Below are positions 35,335-44,124 of a DNA stretch of 64,000 nt, one piece after another. The first letter of the stretch is position 1; the number at the start of each line of letters is the position of its first letter. The stretch is taken from NCBI GenBank assembly GCA_002423435.1, contig DIWE01000002.1:1-64000 (forward strand), in the 5' to 3' direction. A program made the translations under genes and the position numbers. Source of the DNA: Clostridiales bacterium UBA6114 (GTDB taxonomy: Bacteria; Bacillota; Clostridia; Oscillospirales; Butyricicoccaceae). Under the pieces are notes generated by a model. That model was not told the DNA's origin. It ran no database searches and saw only the letters and a program-made list of their open reading frames with translations.

Positions 35335-36738
35335 TTATCTGGCCGAAAAATGCTCCTCCTGCTCCTCCCTGAGCTTCCACAGCACCGAGTCCTTCGGCCG
35401 CTCAATCATGTCGTAGGTCAGGATCGAGCCGGCCGGCACGTCCTTTGCAAGCTTGTTCGTAAACGCCATATGCGCGGGGATTGGGCTTTCAGGCGCCGAC
35501 TTGATCGCAGGGATAATGGATGAGACATAATCAAAGGAGTAGTCGTCGTCCACGGTCTGCCCCTTTTTCAGATCCCTTGTCGTCCTTCTGACCATGTCGA
35601 AGCGGGGGAGATAATCCTCGTACCCTGTCGGCAGGCCTAAAAGGCACGTGGTCAGGAAGGAGGTCGAGGTCTCAACGCCGCAGAGATGATACGGCATATA
35701 GATCATCGACGCATTTCCGGCGGTGTTGTGGAGCAGGCCTTTGGAGTTTAGGATATATCTCGAATACTCGTTCCGGGAGGTCGCAATGATGTATACGCCG
35801 CCGCCCAGCCTGGCTTCGTGCTCCTCGCGATAGCAGGTTACCGCGTCAATGCGCCCTGCGCCTTCGAGAATCCCTCCGTCGGCCTTGGGGCACAGGACCC
35901 TCGGGATTTCCGTCGTCCGCACAACGGGCAGATGCAGCTCGGGCACGTCGGGCGAAAGTCCCAATGCGTTGGCCGCGATAACGATCTCGCAAACGTCAAA
36001 GTTTCTGGTCAGCGGAAGGTCTTTTAAGATCTCGTTGCGCTTTTTCATATACCGGCCGATCTCGCCGTCGGGGAGCTTGTTCAGATAATGCAGATCCTCT
36101 TCGCTAACCGTGACCTCGCCTTCGATTTTGTCGTCGCGCAGGCAGGTTACCGTGCTTTTTTCCCTGTCGTAGATAAATTCGGCGTCGCGGAATTTTCCGG
36201 CGCTGACAATATCAAGGCCGAGGCTTTTCGCCCAGGAAACCATCCCCATCAAAAGACCGTGCTGGTCTCCGTCGACAGGCGTGTAAAGAAGCCCCGCACG
36301 GTTGGCCAGGTATTTTAAATAAGGACCGACCACGGAATCCGTTTCTTTATTGATCATCGCAAGGTGCTTGCCGTGTTTGATCACCTCAAAGCCGTACAGC
36401 GCGCCCGCCTCGGGGATTCCGGTCGACTCGGCGATGATGTCAAGGGGAAGGTCCATCAAAACCATCGGATCTTCCGTAACAACATATTTGCCCTGCTCTA
36501 TAGCCTGCGCCGCTTGTCTATGACTGTCACACACGATAATATCGTCGTCTTTGATCCCGCACATCTGGTAAGCCGATTTCGCGGCCTTTAAATTGGAATC
36601 GGCTATAATTGGGATATCCAAATATTCGTTATACATGGACTGGGTGATAACCGCTGTTCCGTACTGTCCGGCTCCGATTATTCCGGCTCTTACTTTTTCC
36701 TGTTTCTTGAACTGTCTGTACAGCGTCTGGTAAATCAT
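35335..36738 (-). CDS. NAD(P)-dependent homoserine-dehydrogenase-like oxidoreductase with SAF domain
   Basis: 467 aa. The N-terminal Rossmann domain starts VRAGIIGAGQYGTAVITQ (17-34). DIIAESTGIPEAGALYGFEVIKHGKHL resembles homoserine-dehydrogenase-type proteins. A C-terminal SAF-like domain (about 400-455) contains KLAKDVPAGSILTYDMIERP. The family is common near carbohydrate- and hydroxyacid-catabolic genes but has no settled reaction. It is upstream of tctC on the same strand, so it may belong with the TctCBA-PdxA cluster. AGGAAGGG precedes the start. Confidence 0.82.
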   Translation of the reverse strand: MIYQTLYRQFKKQEKVRAGIIGAGQYGTAVITQSMYNEYLDIPIIADSNLKAAKSAYQMCGIKDDDIIVCDSHRQAAQAIEQGKYVVTEDPMVLMDLPLDIIAESTGIPEAGALYGFEVIKHGKHLAMINKETDSVVGPYLKYLANRAGLLYTPVDGDQHGLLMGMVSWAKSLGLDIVSAGKFRDAEFIYDREKSTVTCLRDDKIEGEVTVSEEDLHYLNKLPDGEIGRYMKKRNEILKDLPLTRNFDVCEIVIAANALGLSPDVPELHLPVVRTTEIPRVLCPKADGGILEGAGRIDAVTCYREEHEARLGGGVYIIATSRNEYSRYILNSKGLLHNTAGNASMIYMPYHLCGVETSTSFLTTCLLGLPTGYEDYLPRFDMVRRTTRDLKKGQTVDDDYSFDYVSSIIPAIKSAPESPIPAHMAFTNKLAKDVPAGSILTYDMIERPKDSVLWKLREEQEEHFSAR

Positions 36739-37316
36739 AGCGAAACCCTTCCTGATATAAATTCATCTATTTTAAAAAGAAATAGATTGATAGATTGACT
36801 GGGACCCGCTTAAAACGGAAAACTCCCAGGTTCAGAACTGAAAATCGGCGGCTTTACATCGTCGGGAGTATCTTCGTTTTGATGTGATTTGCGATTTCCA
36901 AATCATAGTACAATATTGTGAACCGGGTTTCTTTATGTTTGCACAAATAGCCCTTTAAACCATAGGTCAAATGGCTTGCATCGTCAAAATCCCGTCTGTT
37001 CCGATTCTATTATTACAGCAATTCCGCATAGGAATGCGAAAAAAAAGAAGCAGGATAAAATGATCGGACACAAGGCGGAGGACGCCGCCGGGCTTTTCGC
37101 CCGGCAAGGATGACAACGCGGTGTCCGGCCATTTTAGACGTTGAACTTTTTGCAGTCTTATGCGCAATTGCTGTAAGCAGGCCTCGCGGTTTCATTCACC
37201 GGGCTTGGCCTATTTTGTCCGCCCGCGCAAAGCGCTGTAAAGCGGACTAAAGATATGTATAAAAATCATTTATGTTCTTCTGAGATTAATTGATCGCGAA
37301 AAAGTTGGTTCGTATT
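36739..37316 (-). other. Long structured region upstream of the SAF-domain gene
   Basis: About 580 bp with no credible gene. On the minus strand it contains, in order: GTCCGC pairing with GCGGAC around an inner GCGC-TTT-GCGC hairpin (within 37201-37260); a 15-bp imperfect inverted repeat (37135-37121 with 37071-37057, 13 of 15 matching) enclosing a GCCGGGC/GCCCGGC hairpin; and a small ATTCC/GGAAT hairpin (37035-37020). Such structure suggests a leader or non-coding RNA. I do not recognise a known riboswitch class. Confidence 0.45.
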
Positions 37317-37363
37317 TAAGAAACAGTTTCTTATATGTTAGCAGGTATCCGTCATAATGTCAA
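37317..37363 (-). promoter_or_regulatory. Promoter with operator-like dyad
   Basis: On the minus strand, TTGACA (37363-37358), a 17-bp spacer and TAACAT (37340-37335). Directly downstream over the predicted start is a perfect 17-bp dyad, TAAGAAAC-N-GTTTCTTA (37317-37333). This fits a repressible promoter firing towards the SAF-domain gene. Confidence 0.55.
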
Positions 37364-37826
37364 TAGCATTTTTGATTTGCTCCGATCCTTTTGTTTAAAA
37401 GCCAAAAAAGTGCTGAAAACATTTCAGTAAATGCCTTCCCAAACGATCATTTCCCTGCTGAAAATCCGCCGTATGCATGAAGTTGACAGAAGGCGGTTAT
37501 TGAACTATAATATTCACCATTGCGGTAGGGTGACGGGGGTTTTTGCAGTCTGTCGCAGTGCCGTTTGCGTTCAAACAGGGCGGGCTTTGCAAAAAGGCTT
37601 GCTTCTTATTCCGGCCGGGCACACCTTCGCCTGACTTTTAAGATCTGTTACTTTCATCTCTTGAAAACTGCCCTGTTCTGCGTCTGAAGTTTTCGTCAAG
37701 GCTGAAAGCGTATCTGTTTCAGACCTTCCGGAAATTGAAAGGCGCAGTTTTTAATTTCCCCGCAACCAATTTCGATTTATTTTTGTCACGCGGAAAACCC
37801 GTGCAAGCAATGTGAGGAGCGGTCTC

Positions 37827-38801
37827 TTGAGCAAATACTTCTATTCCCTCGGTCTGATTTTCTTCGGATTGGTATTGGGGCAAACGATTAAGGTCCTTGT
37901 TGCAAAAGGACGAATCAGCAAATCTGTCCCAATGGACAAATACATAAAAAATGTGCAGTATTTCGTGCTTCTCGGCTTAAACCCGGTTATCACCATCGGC
38001 GCCTTCTGGATTGTGCGCTTAGATGACATCAGGCTTTTGGCGGTTCCCATGCTCGGTATAAGCGCTCTCGTCTTCGGCGGCGTTTTCGGACTTCTGTTTT
38101 CAAAAATTTTCAAACACGAAAAAAAGAAGACGGGCTCCATGTTTGTTTCCGCCTCATTCACAAATCTGGGCACCATCGGGGGGCTCGCATGCTTTACCTT
38201 CTTTGGCGAGGCAAGCTATGCTTATGTTTCGGTATACAAGCTTTTTGAGGAGCTTTATTATTTCCCGGTCGGCTATCCGATTGCAAAGCAGTTCGGGCAT
38301 TGCGAAACGGAAGACTACAGAAAAAACAGGCTGTTGAGAGTGCTTACGGACCCTTTCATTCTCGTTTATCTATCCGCGGTTTTTACGGGATTTATTCTGA
38401 ATATATCCGGTGTGGACAGACCCCCGATATACAAAACGGTAAACGAAATTCTGATCCCGGTGATATCGGTGCTGTTTGTCACTTCGGCGGGCTACAACAT
38501 GCGGCTTGGCGCAATCGGCTCTTACATGCGCGAGTGTCTGGCGGTTGCCGGCGTTAAATTCCTGATTACACCGGTTATTATTACATCCATTGCCTGTTTA
38601 ATCGGAATCGGGTCGCTATACGACGGGCTCGTGCTCAAAGTTGTTCTGGTGCTGTCGGCCATGCCTCCTGCGTTCAATGCGCTGATTCCCCCCCAGATAT
38701 ATAACCTGGATACAGACCTTGCAAACTCCTGCTGGCTGTTTTGCACGGGGGCGATGGTTTTGGTGCTGCCTGTTTTGTATCTGGCTCAGGGGCTGCTTTA
38801 A
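37827..38801 (+). CDS. AEC-family (auxin efflux carrier-like) transporter
   Basis: 324 aa with about ten membrane segments in two halves separated by a short charged loop (HCETEDYRKNRLLR). The segment SASFTNLGTIGGLACFTFFGEASYA matches the permease family. Members move malate, malonate or other organic acids. I chose the TTG at 37827, 7 nt after GAGGAG (37814-37819). A GTG at 37812 would overlap that ribosome binding site. It stands alone, with a strong terminator downstream. The substrate is not known. Confidence 0.82.
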   Translation: MSKYFYSLGLIFFGLVLGQTIKVLVAKGRISKSVPMDKYIKNVQYFVLLGLNPVITIGAFWIVRLDDIRLLAVPMLGISALVFGGVFGLLFSKIFKHEKKKTGSMFVSASFTNLGTIGGLACFTFFGEASYAYVSVYKLFEELYYFPVGYPIAKQFGHCETEDYRKNRLLRVLTDPFILVYLSAVFTGFILNISGVDRPPIYKTVNEILIPVISVLFVTSAGYNMRLGAIGSYMRECLAVAGVKFLITPVIITSIACLIGIGSLYDGLVLKVVLVLSAMPPAFNALIPPQIYNLDTDLANSCWLFCTGAMVLVLPVLYLAQGLL

Positions 38802-38851
38802 GAGTCAAACGCAGGAAAACCGGCGGATATACATTATAATAGTGTCTGTTT

Positions 38852-38921
38852 GACAAACCGAAAAATCGGTTTGTCCGCGCGGCCTAAGGCGGCGGAGGGT
38901 AACCCTCCGCCGCCTTTTTTT
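38852..38921 (+). terminator. Double hairpin terminator
   Basis: First GACAAACCGA with its complement (38852-38875), then a 14-bp GC-rich stem AAGGCGGCGGAGGG with its complement (38886-38916) and a T run. It ends the AEC gene. Confidence 0.88.
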
Positions 38922-39270
38922 ATAGAATTGCACACTTTCTAAAAGCCGGCCGTCTCCAGGACAGCCGGCGGAAGATATAGGGTTTCTTTATCTGCGTGTT
39001 ATAAAAGCCCTTTGATTTTTTATAAAGCACAATTTTGTTTTTAACAATTTAAGCAATCTTTTTGTGGTTTTTTGCCGAAATAAAAAGGATATAAAATTCA
39101 TTTCCGTTAAATTTTACGTAATTTTTTTGATCTTTAAGCATAATATATTTTTGCATCCGAAAATTTCGAAGCGCTTTTATTTTGAAACGGACTATCTTAT
39201 TTGGAACCGCTTGTCCTGTGGTGCGGCATTATTATTCGTTTAAATAGATAAATATACATCCGGTGATATG
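38922..39270. other. AT-rich convergent intergenic region
   Basis: No gene. It lies between the convergent AEC and LacI genes and is AT-rich. A palindrome AAGCGCTT (39169-39176) resembles the one upstream of the LacI gene at 40414-40423. Confidence 0.4.
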
Positions 39271-40260
39271 CTAAGTGCTTTCCCGTATGGCGAGCTCCGG
39301 TTTAACGATGATATGGGACCCGACCTCCCGTTTGGAAAGCAGATCATAGACGACGTTTGCAACAATATTGGAAAAAACATCGTTTCTGGTATCAACCGAT
39401 GTGACGCCCGGGTCAAAACAGCTGCTGAAGGTGGAATTGTCATAGCCGATTACCGCGACATCCTGCGGCACGCGCCGCCCTCTCTGCTTTAACTCTTTGA
39501 TAACGCCCAAAGCGGTCAGGTCGTCGGCGCAGATGATCGCCGTAAAGGGCTTTCCGGACTTTAAGATCCTGTCCGTCACATCGCAGCCCATTTCAAACCC
39601 GGGCCCCGCGCGCCAGATATTGTCGTCCCTTACCTCAAAGCCCCGTTTTTCCATCGCCATCCGATAGCCGTTGATTTTTTCAAGCGCGTTGTAGCTTGGC
39701 CTTTGATAGACAAAAAGGATCTCCCTGTGCCCTTTTTCCGCAAGATGGCCGACCGCGAGCTCCAGCCCCGTGATCTGGTCGATCAGCACGGAATAGGCGT
39801 TCGGAACGGAAAGCACGCCGTTTGCGAGCACAACGGGCGTTTCTGGCAGGTATGTCAGGATCATGCGCTCGATTTCAGGATGATTGAACACCGACCCGAT
39901 CAGGACGACCGCATCGACCTTTTTCTCCGCGAATGTTTTGATATATTTTTTCTTTTTTTCAAGATCATAGCCCGTATTGCAAAGGATGGTGCTGAAGCCC
40001 CAGTTGAAAAACATGCTTTCAAGAATATACGCGGTGGACGAAAAATGGAGATGGCGAAAATCATTGGAAAGGATGCCGATTGTCTTCATCGAGTTTTTTA
40101 CCAGCCCGCGCGCCATCGCGTTGGGTGCGTAATGATACTTCTCCAGCACGCGCTCCACCTTTTTCCGGGTGACGGGCCGGACCTTTTCAGGATGGTTTAA
40201 TACCAGAGATACGGTGGATATCGATACTCCCGCCTCGGACGCTATATCATATATGGTCAT
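39271..40260 (-). CDS. LacI-family transcriptional regulator
   Basis: 329 aa. The N-terminal helix-turn-helix is MTIYDIASEAGVSISTVSLVLN, with the hinge ending near KNSMKTIGILS. A periplasmic-binding-protein-like ligand domain fills about 60-329. It is divergent from the CoA-transferase/TRAP operon and most likely represses it. A perfect AAAGCGCTTT palindrome lies in the shared promoter region. Ligands of this family are usually sugars, but the neighbouring genes suggest an organic acid or CoA-linked compound. Confidence 0.93.
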   Translation of the reverse strand: MTIYDIASEAGVSISTVSLVLNHPEKVRPVTRKKVERVLEKYHYAPNAMARGLVKNSMKTIGILSNDFRHLHFSSTAYILESMFFNWGFSTILCNTGYDLEKKKKYIKTFAEKKVDAVVLIGSVFNHPEIERMILTYLPETPVVLANGVLSVPNAYSVLIDQITGLELAVGHLAEKGHREILFVYQRPSYNALEKINGYRMAMEKRGFEVRDDNIWRAGPGFEMGCDVTDRILKSGKPFTAIICADDLTALGVIKELKQRGRRVPQDVAVIGYDNSTFSSCFDPGVTSVDTRNDVFSNIVANVVYDLLSKREVGSHIIVKPELAIREST

Positions 40261-40411
40261 TGCTTTCTCCCCCGGTCATCAAGCTTTGCCATGAGCAAGA
40301 AAAATAATTATATTTTCAGTATATACCAATTATTTCCAAAATACAAGTTCGTTCTGACGCATCAAAATTACTTACTATCAGGGATTTTCAAGTATATAAC
40401 GACGTCGATTA

Positions 40412-40425
40412 TTAAAGCGCTTTTA
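40412..40425. promoter_or_regulatory. Operator-like palindrome
   Basis: TTAAAGCGCTTTTA, with perfect core AAAGCGCTTT at 40414-40423. It lies in the 324-bp divergent gap between the LacI gene and the CoA-transferase gene, where no gene is seen. The central CG step is typical of LacI-family operators. Confidence 0.5.
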
Positions 40426-40584
40426 TTTTTTAGGCTTTGGGCATTGGATTTTTCGGATGCTTTTATCGAAAACCTTTAAAGCTCACGCGTGCACATTTCA
40501 AAAACCAAAGGGGCGGAATCTGATGCGTCGATTTTATCTCCGGCAAAACGCAAGTCTGAAACATAAGCAATCGCAGGAAAGTGG

Positions 40585-41790
40585 GTGTCTGATCAAATGA
40601 AAGACGGGGCATTAAAAGGAGTGCGGGTAATCGATCTGACCAGGGTGCTGGCTGGACCTTACGCGTCCATGCTGATGGCGGACCTGGGCGCGGATGTAAT
40701 CAAGGTCGAGCTCCCGGGGAAAGGCGACGACAGCCGGGCGCATTATCCCATGGTAAACGGGGAAAGCGCTTATTACATGAACTTAAACCGCAATAAGCGC
40801 AGCATCACCTTAAACCTCAAATCCCCCGAGGGCAAGGATATTCTGAAAAGGCTCGTGCAAAGGGCGGATATCCTCCTTGAGAACTATCGGCCCGGGGTCA
40901 TGGAAAAGCTGGGGCTCGGGTACGACACGCTAAAGGAAATCAATCCGGGGCTGATTTACGGCTGCGTGTCCGGCTTCGGCCATTACGGGCCGTATCGGGA
41001 CAGAGCCGGCTATGATATCATCGGCCAGGCCATGGGCGGCCTTATGAGTACCACCGGCTGGCCCGGCGGGGAGCCCACGCGCAGCGGCACGGCGATTTCC
41101 GACGTTATGGCGGGGATCAGCATGACGGTCGGGGTGCTGGCGGCTTACATATCAAAACAAAAAACCAAACTCGGGCAGCTTGTCGACGTCGCCCTTGTCG
41201 ATTCCATCGTATCCGCGCTGGAAATCATCAATCAGATCTATCTGGTCACCGGAAGAAACCCGGAAAGGATCGGCAACCGGTACGAGGCCTCCTATCCCTA
41301 TGACTCTTTCCGCGCGAAGGACGGCAGCCTTGTAATCGGCGCGGGCAACGATAAGCTGTTCAATCTTCTGGCGGAAGTGATGGGGATGCCGGAGCTGTCT
41401 ATCGACGAGCGCTTTTCAAGCAATCCCCTAAGGGTTAAAAACCACGAACAGCTAAAGCCGATCATTGAGGGCTGGCTCGGGGACTATACCGTTGACGAGG
41501 CGGTGGATATGATCCTTTTAAAGGGCGTGCCCGCCGGGCCGATCAACACAATAGAACGGGTGGTCAAGGACCCACACATCGCCGGCGCGAGGGAAATGTT
41601 TGTGGAAATTGAACATCCGGTCGCGGGGAAAATGAAAATCACCGGAAACCAGATCAAGATGAGCGGGACCCCCGTCCGGTTCCGCTGCCCCGCTCCCCTT
41701 CTCGGACAGCACACAAAGGAAATCCTCCGGGAGGTCCTCGGCATCGGCGACGAGGAGTACGGCGCGCTTGCCGCGAAAGGAGCGTTTTAG
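40585..41790 (+). CDS. Class III (CaiB/BaiF) acyl-CoA transferase, first of operon
   Basis: Moves CoA between carboxylic acids. 401 aa. The N-terminus LKGVRVIDLTRVLAGPYAS and the RSITLNLKSPEGK segment match family III. The catalytic Asp is probably Asp173 (TAISDVMAG) after the RAGYDIIGQAMGG motif. Start is GTG at 40585 with CAGGAAAG upstream. An ATG four codons later is possible. It is followed within 2 bp by a cupin gene. As the first enzyme of an operon with a TRAP transporter and a lyase, it probably activates the imported acid. Confidence 0.92.
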   Translation: MSDQMKDGALKGVRVIDLTRVLAGPYASMLMADLGADVIKVELPGKGDDSRAHYPMVNGESAYYMNLNRNKRSITLNLKSPEGKDILKRLVQRADILLENYRPGVMEKLGLGYDTLKEINPGLIYGCVSGFGHYGPYRDRAGYDIIGQAMGGLMSTTGWPGGEPTRSGTAISDVMAGISMTVGVLAAYISKQKTKLGQLVDVALVDSIVSALEIINQIYLVTGRNPERIGNRYEASYPYDSFRAKDGSLVIGAGNDKLFNLLAEVMGMPELSIDERFSSNPLRVKNHEQLKPIIEGWLGDYTVDEAVDMILLKGVPAGPINTIERVVKDPHIAGAREMFVEIEHPVAGKMKITGNQIKMSGTPVRFRCPAPLLGQHTKEILREVLGIGDEEYGALAAKGAF

Positions 41791-41792
41791 CC

Positions 41793-42173
41793 ATGATCGA
41801 ATTAAGCGATAAGGACAAGGTCGTTGTCCTTATTAAGGACGGAATGGAATCCTATCAGCTTATAAGCCCGCACAGCTCGCAGAGCCGGCGCATCACGCTC
41901 ACCGAGGTGCACGTCCGGCCCGGATATTACAACGAGCGCCACTCTCATGAAACCTCCGAGCAGGTCTGGTACGCGCTTCGGGGGACGGGCATGCTGCTGC
42001 TCGCCGGCGGCGAGGAAAAACCTTTCAAAGCGGGCGATGTCGTCCGCATGGCCGACGGGGATATCCACGGGCTCCATAACGATTCCGACGGTGAGTTTGT
42101 CTATATCGCCATAACATCGCCCCCCGTCAATTTTGACTGCGCCTATCAAGGCCGAAAGCCCCAATCAGATTGA
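41793..42173 (+). CDS. Cupin-domain protein
   Basis: 126 aa, single cupin barrel. The first motif is seen as ERHSHETSEQVWYALRGTG (metal-binding His pair and Glu), and the second as GDVVRMADGDIHGLHN. Cupins of this size may be isomerases, decarboxylases or small-molecule sensors. The gene is 2 bp after the CoA-transferase and 40 bp before dctP, so it works in the same pathway. Its function is not known. Confidence 0.85.
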   Translation: MIELSDKDKVVVLIKDGMESYQLISPHSSQSRRITLTEVHVRPGYYNERHSHETSEQVWYALRGTGMLLLAGGEEKPFKAGDVVRMADGDIHGLHNDSDGEFVYIAITSPPVNFDCAYQGRKPQSD

Positions 42174-42213
42174 TCAGTCCCCGGAAAATCCACATAAAAA
42201 AGGAGAGAGTAAA

Positions 42214-43308
42214 ATGAGAATGAAAAAAAGCGTGAAACAATTTGCACTGGTTTTATCCCTCGTGATGATCGTCGCAATGTTCTCAGCCTGTTCATCTTCA
42301 TCAAACGCTCCGGCATCCTCCGCCCCGGTCGCGCCTGAAACGTCCGCCCCCTCCGCTCCTCCTCCGGCCGCGCCTGAAACGGATATTATCCAGGGTGAAA
42401 AAATGAATCTCGTCGTATCGAGCCACTTAAACCCCGGCTCGCCCGAAAACCTGGGCATGCAGTATATGCTTGACACCCTGAAAGAAAAAACCGGCGGCAA
42501 TATCACCGGTACCCTTTACGAAGGCGCCGCCCTCGGCGGAGAAATCGAGGCAGACGAGCAGGTGGCGGCCGGCAGCATCAACATCGCCTCCGGCCAGTTC
42601 GCAACGCTGGACAAATACGCATCGAAGCTGCAATCTTTTTCCGCACCTTACCTGTATTCGACCCCGGACGAGGTCAGAACGTCCTGGGCGGGCAGAATCG
42701 GCCAGGCGATCCGCTCGGAATTTGAGAAGCTCGGCTTTTACGGCGATCATCTTTACTTCAGAGGAAACCGCCAGATGACCTGCAGCAAGGAAATCAAAAC
42801 GCCCGCCGATCTCAAGGGCATAAAGCTGAGACTTCCCGAGACGTCCAGCTGGCTGACCGTTTGGGAGTCCATGGGCGTCATGGCGACACCGATCGCAAGC
42901 TCTGAGGTATTCAGCGCGCTGCAGCTCGGCGTTGTCGACGGACAGGAAAACAGCATCACCTCCAACTACAACAAGGGGCTCTGGGAGGTCCAGAAATACA
43001 CGATCCTCACCAATCATATCGTCGACTGCGGCTATTGGATCTGGAGCAAGGCCTGGTATGACGGCCTGAGCGACGACTATAAGGACCTGCTCGATCAAAC
43101 CCTCGCGGAAGCCGCCGATGTTGTGACCAAAATCACCTCCGGCAACGAGCCCAAGCTGCAAAAGGAAATGGAAGACAAGGGTATGCAGTTTATCAAGGTT
43201 GACACCGGGCCGTTTGCCGACGCCGCGCAGGCCGGCATAGAAAAGGTCGCCGAAGATTGGGAGGACTGGGTGTACGATCAGGCAAAGGCCGACGTCGAGG
43301 GAAGCTGA
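42214..43308 (+). CDS. TRAP transporter DctP-type binding lipoprotein
   Basis: 364 aa. The ATG at 42214 follows AAAGGAGAGAG; the longer frame to 42133 lacks a signal. The lipoprotein signal MRMKKSVKQFALVLSLVMIV...SAC ends at a Cys near 26, followed by a Ser/Pro/Ala linker. The DctP fold has EVFSALQLGVVDGQENSI, the family hallmark near two thirds. A basic KLRLPETSSWL segment (a substrate-carboxylate-binding Arg is expected here) suggests an organic acid substrate. It is part of a complete DctPQM set. Confidence 0.95.
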   Translation: MRMKKSVKQFALVLSLVMIVAMFSACSSSSNAPASSAPVAPETSAPSAPPPAAPETDIIQGEKMNLVVSSHLNPGSPENLGMQYMLDTLKEKTGGNITGTLYEGAALGGEIEADEQVAAGSINIASGQFATLDKYASKLQSFSAPYLYSTPDEVRTSWAGRIGQAIRSEFEKLGFYGDHLYFRGNRQMTCSKEIKTPADLKGIKLRLPETSSWLTVWESMGVMATPIASSEVFSALQLGVVDGQENSITSNYNKGLWEVQKYTILTNHIVDCGYWIWSKAWYDGLSDDYKDLLDQTLAEAADVVTKITSGNEPKLQKEMEDKGMQFIKVDTGPFADAAQAGIEKVAEDWEDWVYDQAKADVEGS

Positions 43309-43366
43309 TCGATTCTGCATGCTTTCAAACCGGTCAATTGGCCTTAAAAGGCCGGGCCGCTTGCGG

Positions 43367-43418
43367 ACAGAATGAGGCGGCGCTGTTTTGCGTTTTACAG
43401 ACGGCAGCCTCATTCTGT
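43367..43418 (+). other. Intercistronic hairpin after dctP
   Basis: A 12-bp perfect stem, ACAGAATGAGGC (43367-43378) with its complement (43407-43418), then TTTAAAAAC. It lies between dctP and dctQ. It may stabilise the dctP part of the message or end some transcripts. Confidence 0.65.
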
Positions 43419-43464
43419 TTAAAAACTTCACCCCGGATAACGAACAGAAAGAAGGTGTATATTC

Positions 43465-43983
43465 TTGTACAAAAGGTTTAAGCTCATATACGACGCCCTT
43501 ATCTGTATCCTCTTTATTGTCTTTCTCACGTTTATCTTAGTGCAGATTGTCGCAAGGTTTATCTTACATGTTTCCGTGCCGTGGACTGAGGAATGGTCCC
43601 GTTTCATCGCGGTCTTTTTCACCTTTTTGGGTGCCGCGGTTGTTTCAAGAAAAGGAGAACATCTGGGTGTCTATTTTCTGAGAGACCAGTTGAAGGGGCG
43701 TCCGCTCAGCGGCCTATTGGTGGTGAATCATCTTGTATCCGCCGTATTTCTGATCGTTCTTACGTTTGGGAGCCTGCTTTTATACTCAAAACAGTCGCCC
43801 AACGTGGTCGCGACCACCGCCAAGTGGTTTCCGCTCCGCGATATCTATCTGATAACGGCAGTCGGCCTCGCGATTACGGCCGTTTATGAAATCAAGGGTT
43901 TGCGGCTTTGCGCAAAAGCGCTGAGGAATAAAACCAGGATTACTGAAATAGCCGGGCGGAGCACGCCCTTCCCGGAGGAGTGA
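43465..43983 (+). CDS. TRAP transporter DctQ-type small permease
   Basis: 172 aa, four hydrophobic helices. The motif VPWTEEWSRFIAVFFTFLGAA is the usual DctQ loop. Start is TTG at 43465, 7 nt after AAGGTG. The gene is separated from dctP by a 156-bp structured gap and from dctM by the 140-nt repeated RNA element. It assembles with DctM in the cytoplasmic membrane. Confidence 0.92.
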   Translation: MYKRFKLIYDALICILFIVFLTFILVQIVARFILHVSVPWTEEWSRFIAVFFTFLGAAVVSRKGEHLGVYFLRDQLKGRPLSGLLVVNHLVSAVFLIVLTFGSLLLYSKQSPNVVATTAKWFPLRDIYLITAVGLAITAVYEIKGLRLCAKALRNKTRITEIAGRSTPFPEE

Positions 43984-43984
43984 G

Positions 43985-44124
43985 AAGTTTGAAATTTTTC
44001 AAACTTGATTTTATTTCAGTGCGTGTTGCTCGCCTTAGCTTAAGCCGCAACACATGCACAAAATGACCATTCCTTTTTATGGTCATTTTGTGCCTTGAGC
44101 ACAGAGAAAGGAATGGTCATAAAT
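43985..44124 (+). promoter_or_regulatory. Repeated intercistronic RNA element, copy B
   Basis: Hairpin 1 at 43985-44006 (AAGTTTGAA, TTCAAACTT). CTTAAGCCGCAAC follows. Hairpin 2 has a perfect 15-bp stem, 44056-44070 with 44079-44093 (GCACAAAATGACCAT), loop TCCTTTTT. The arm and loop at 44063-44078 are complementary over 16 positions (one G-U) to 44105-44120, which contains the AAAGGA ribosome binding site of dctM. The two pairings exclude each other. It is homologous to the element at 33689-33826. Confidence 0.82.

Noticed and set aside
37431..37634. 67-codon frame between the SAF-domain and AEC genes
   Set aside because: No ribosome binding site, no recognisable protein features, and it lies in a non-coding structured region.
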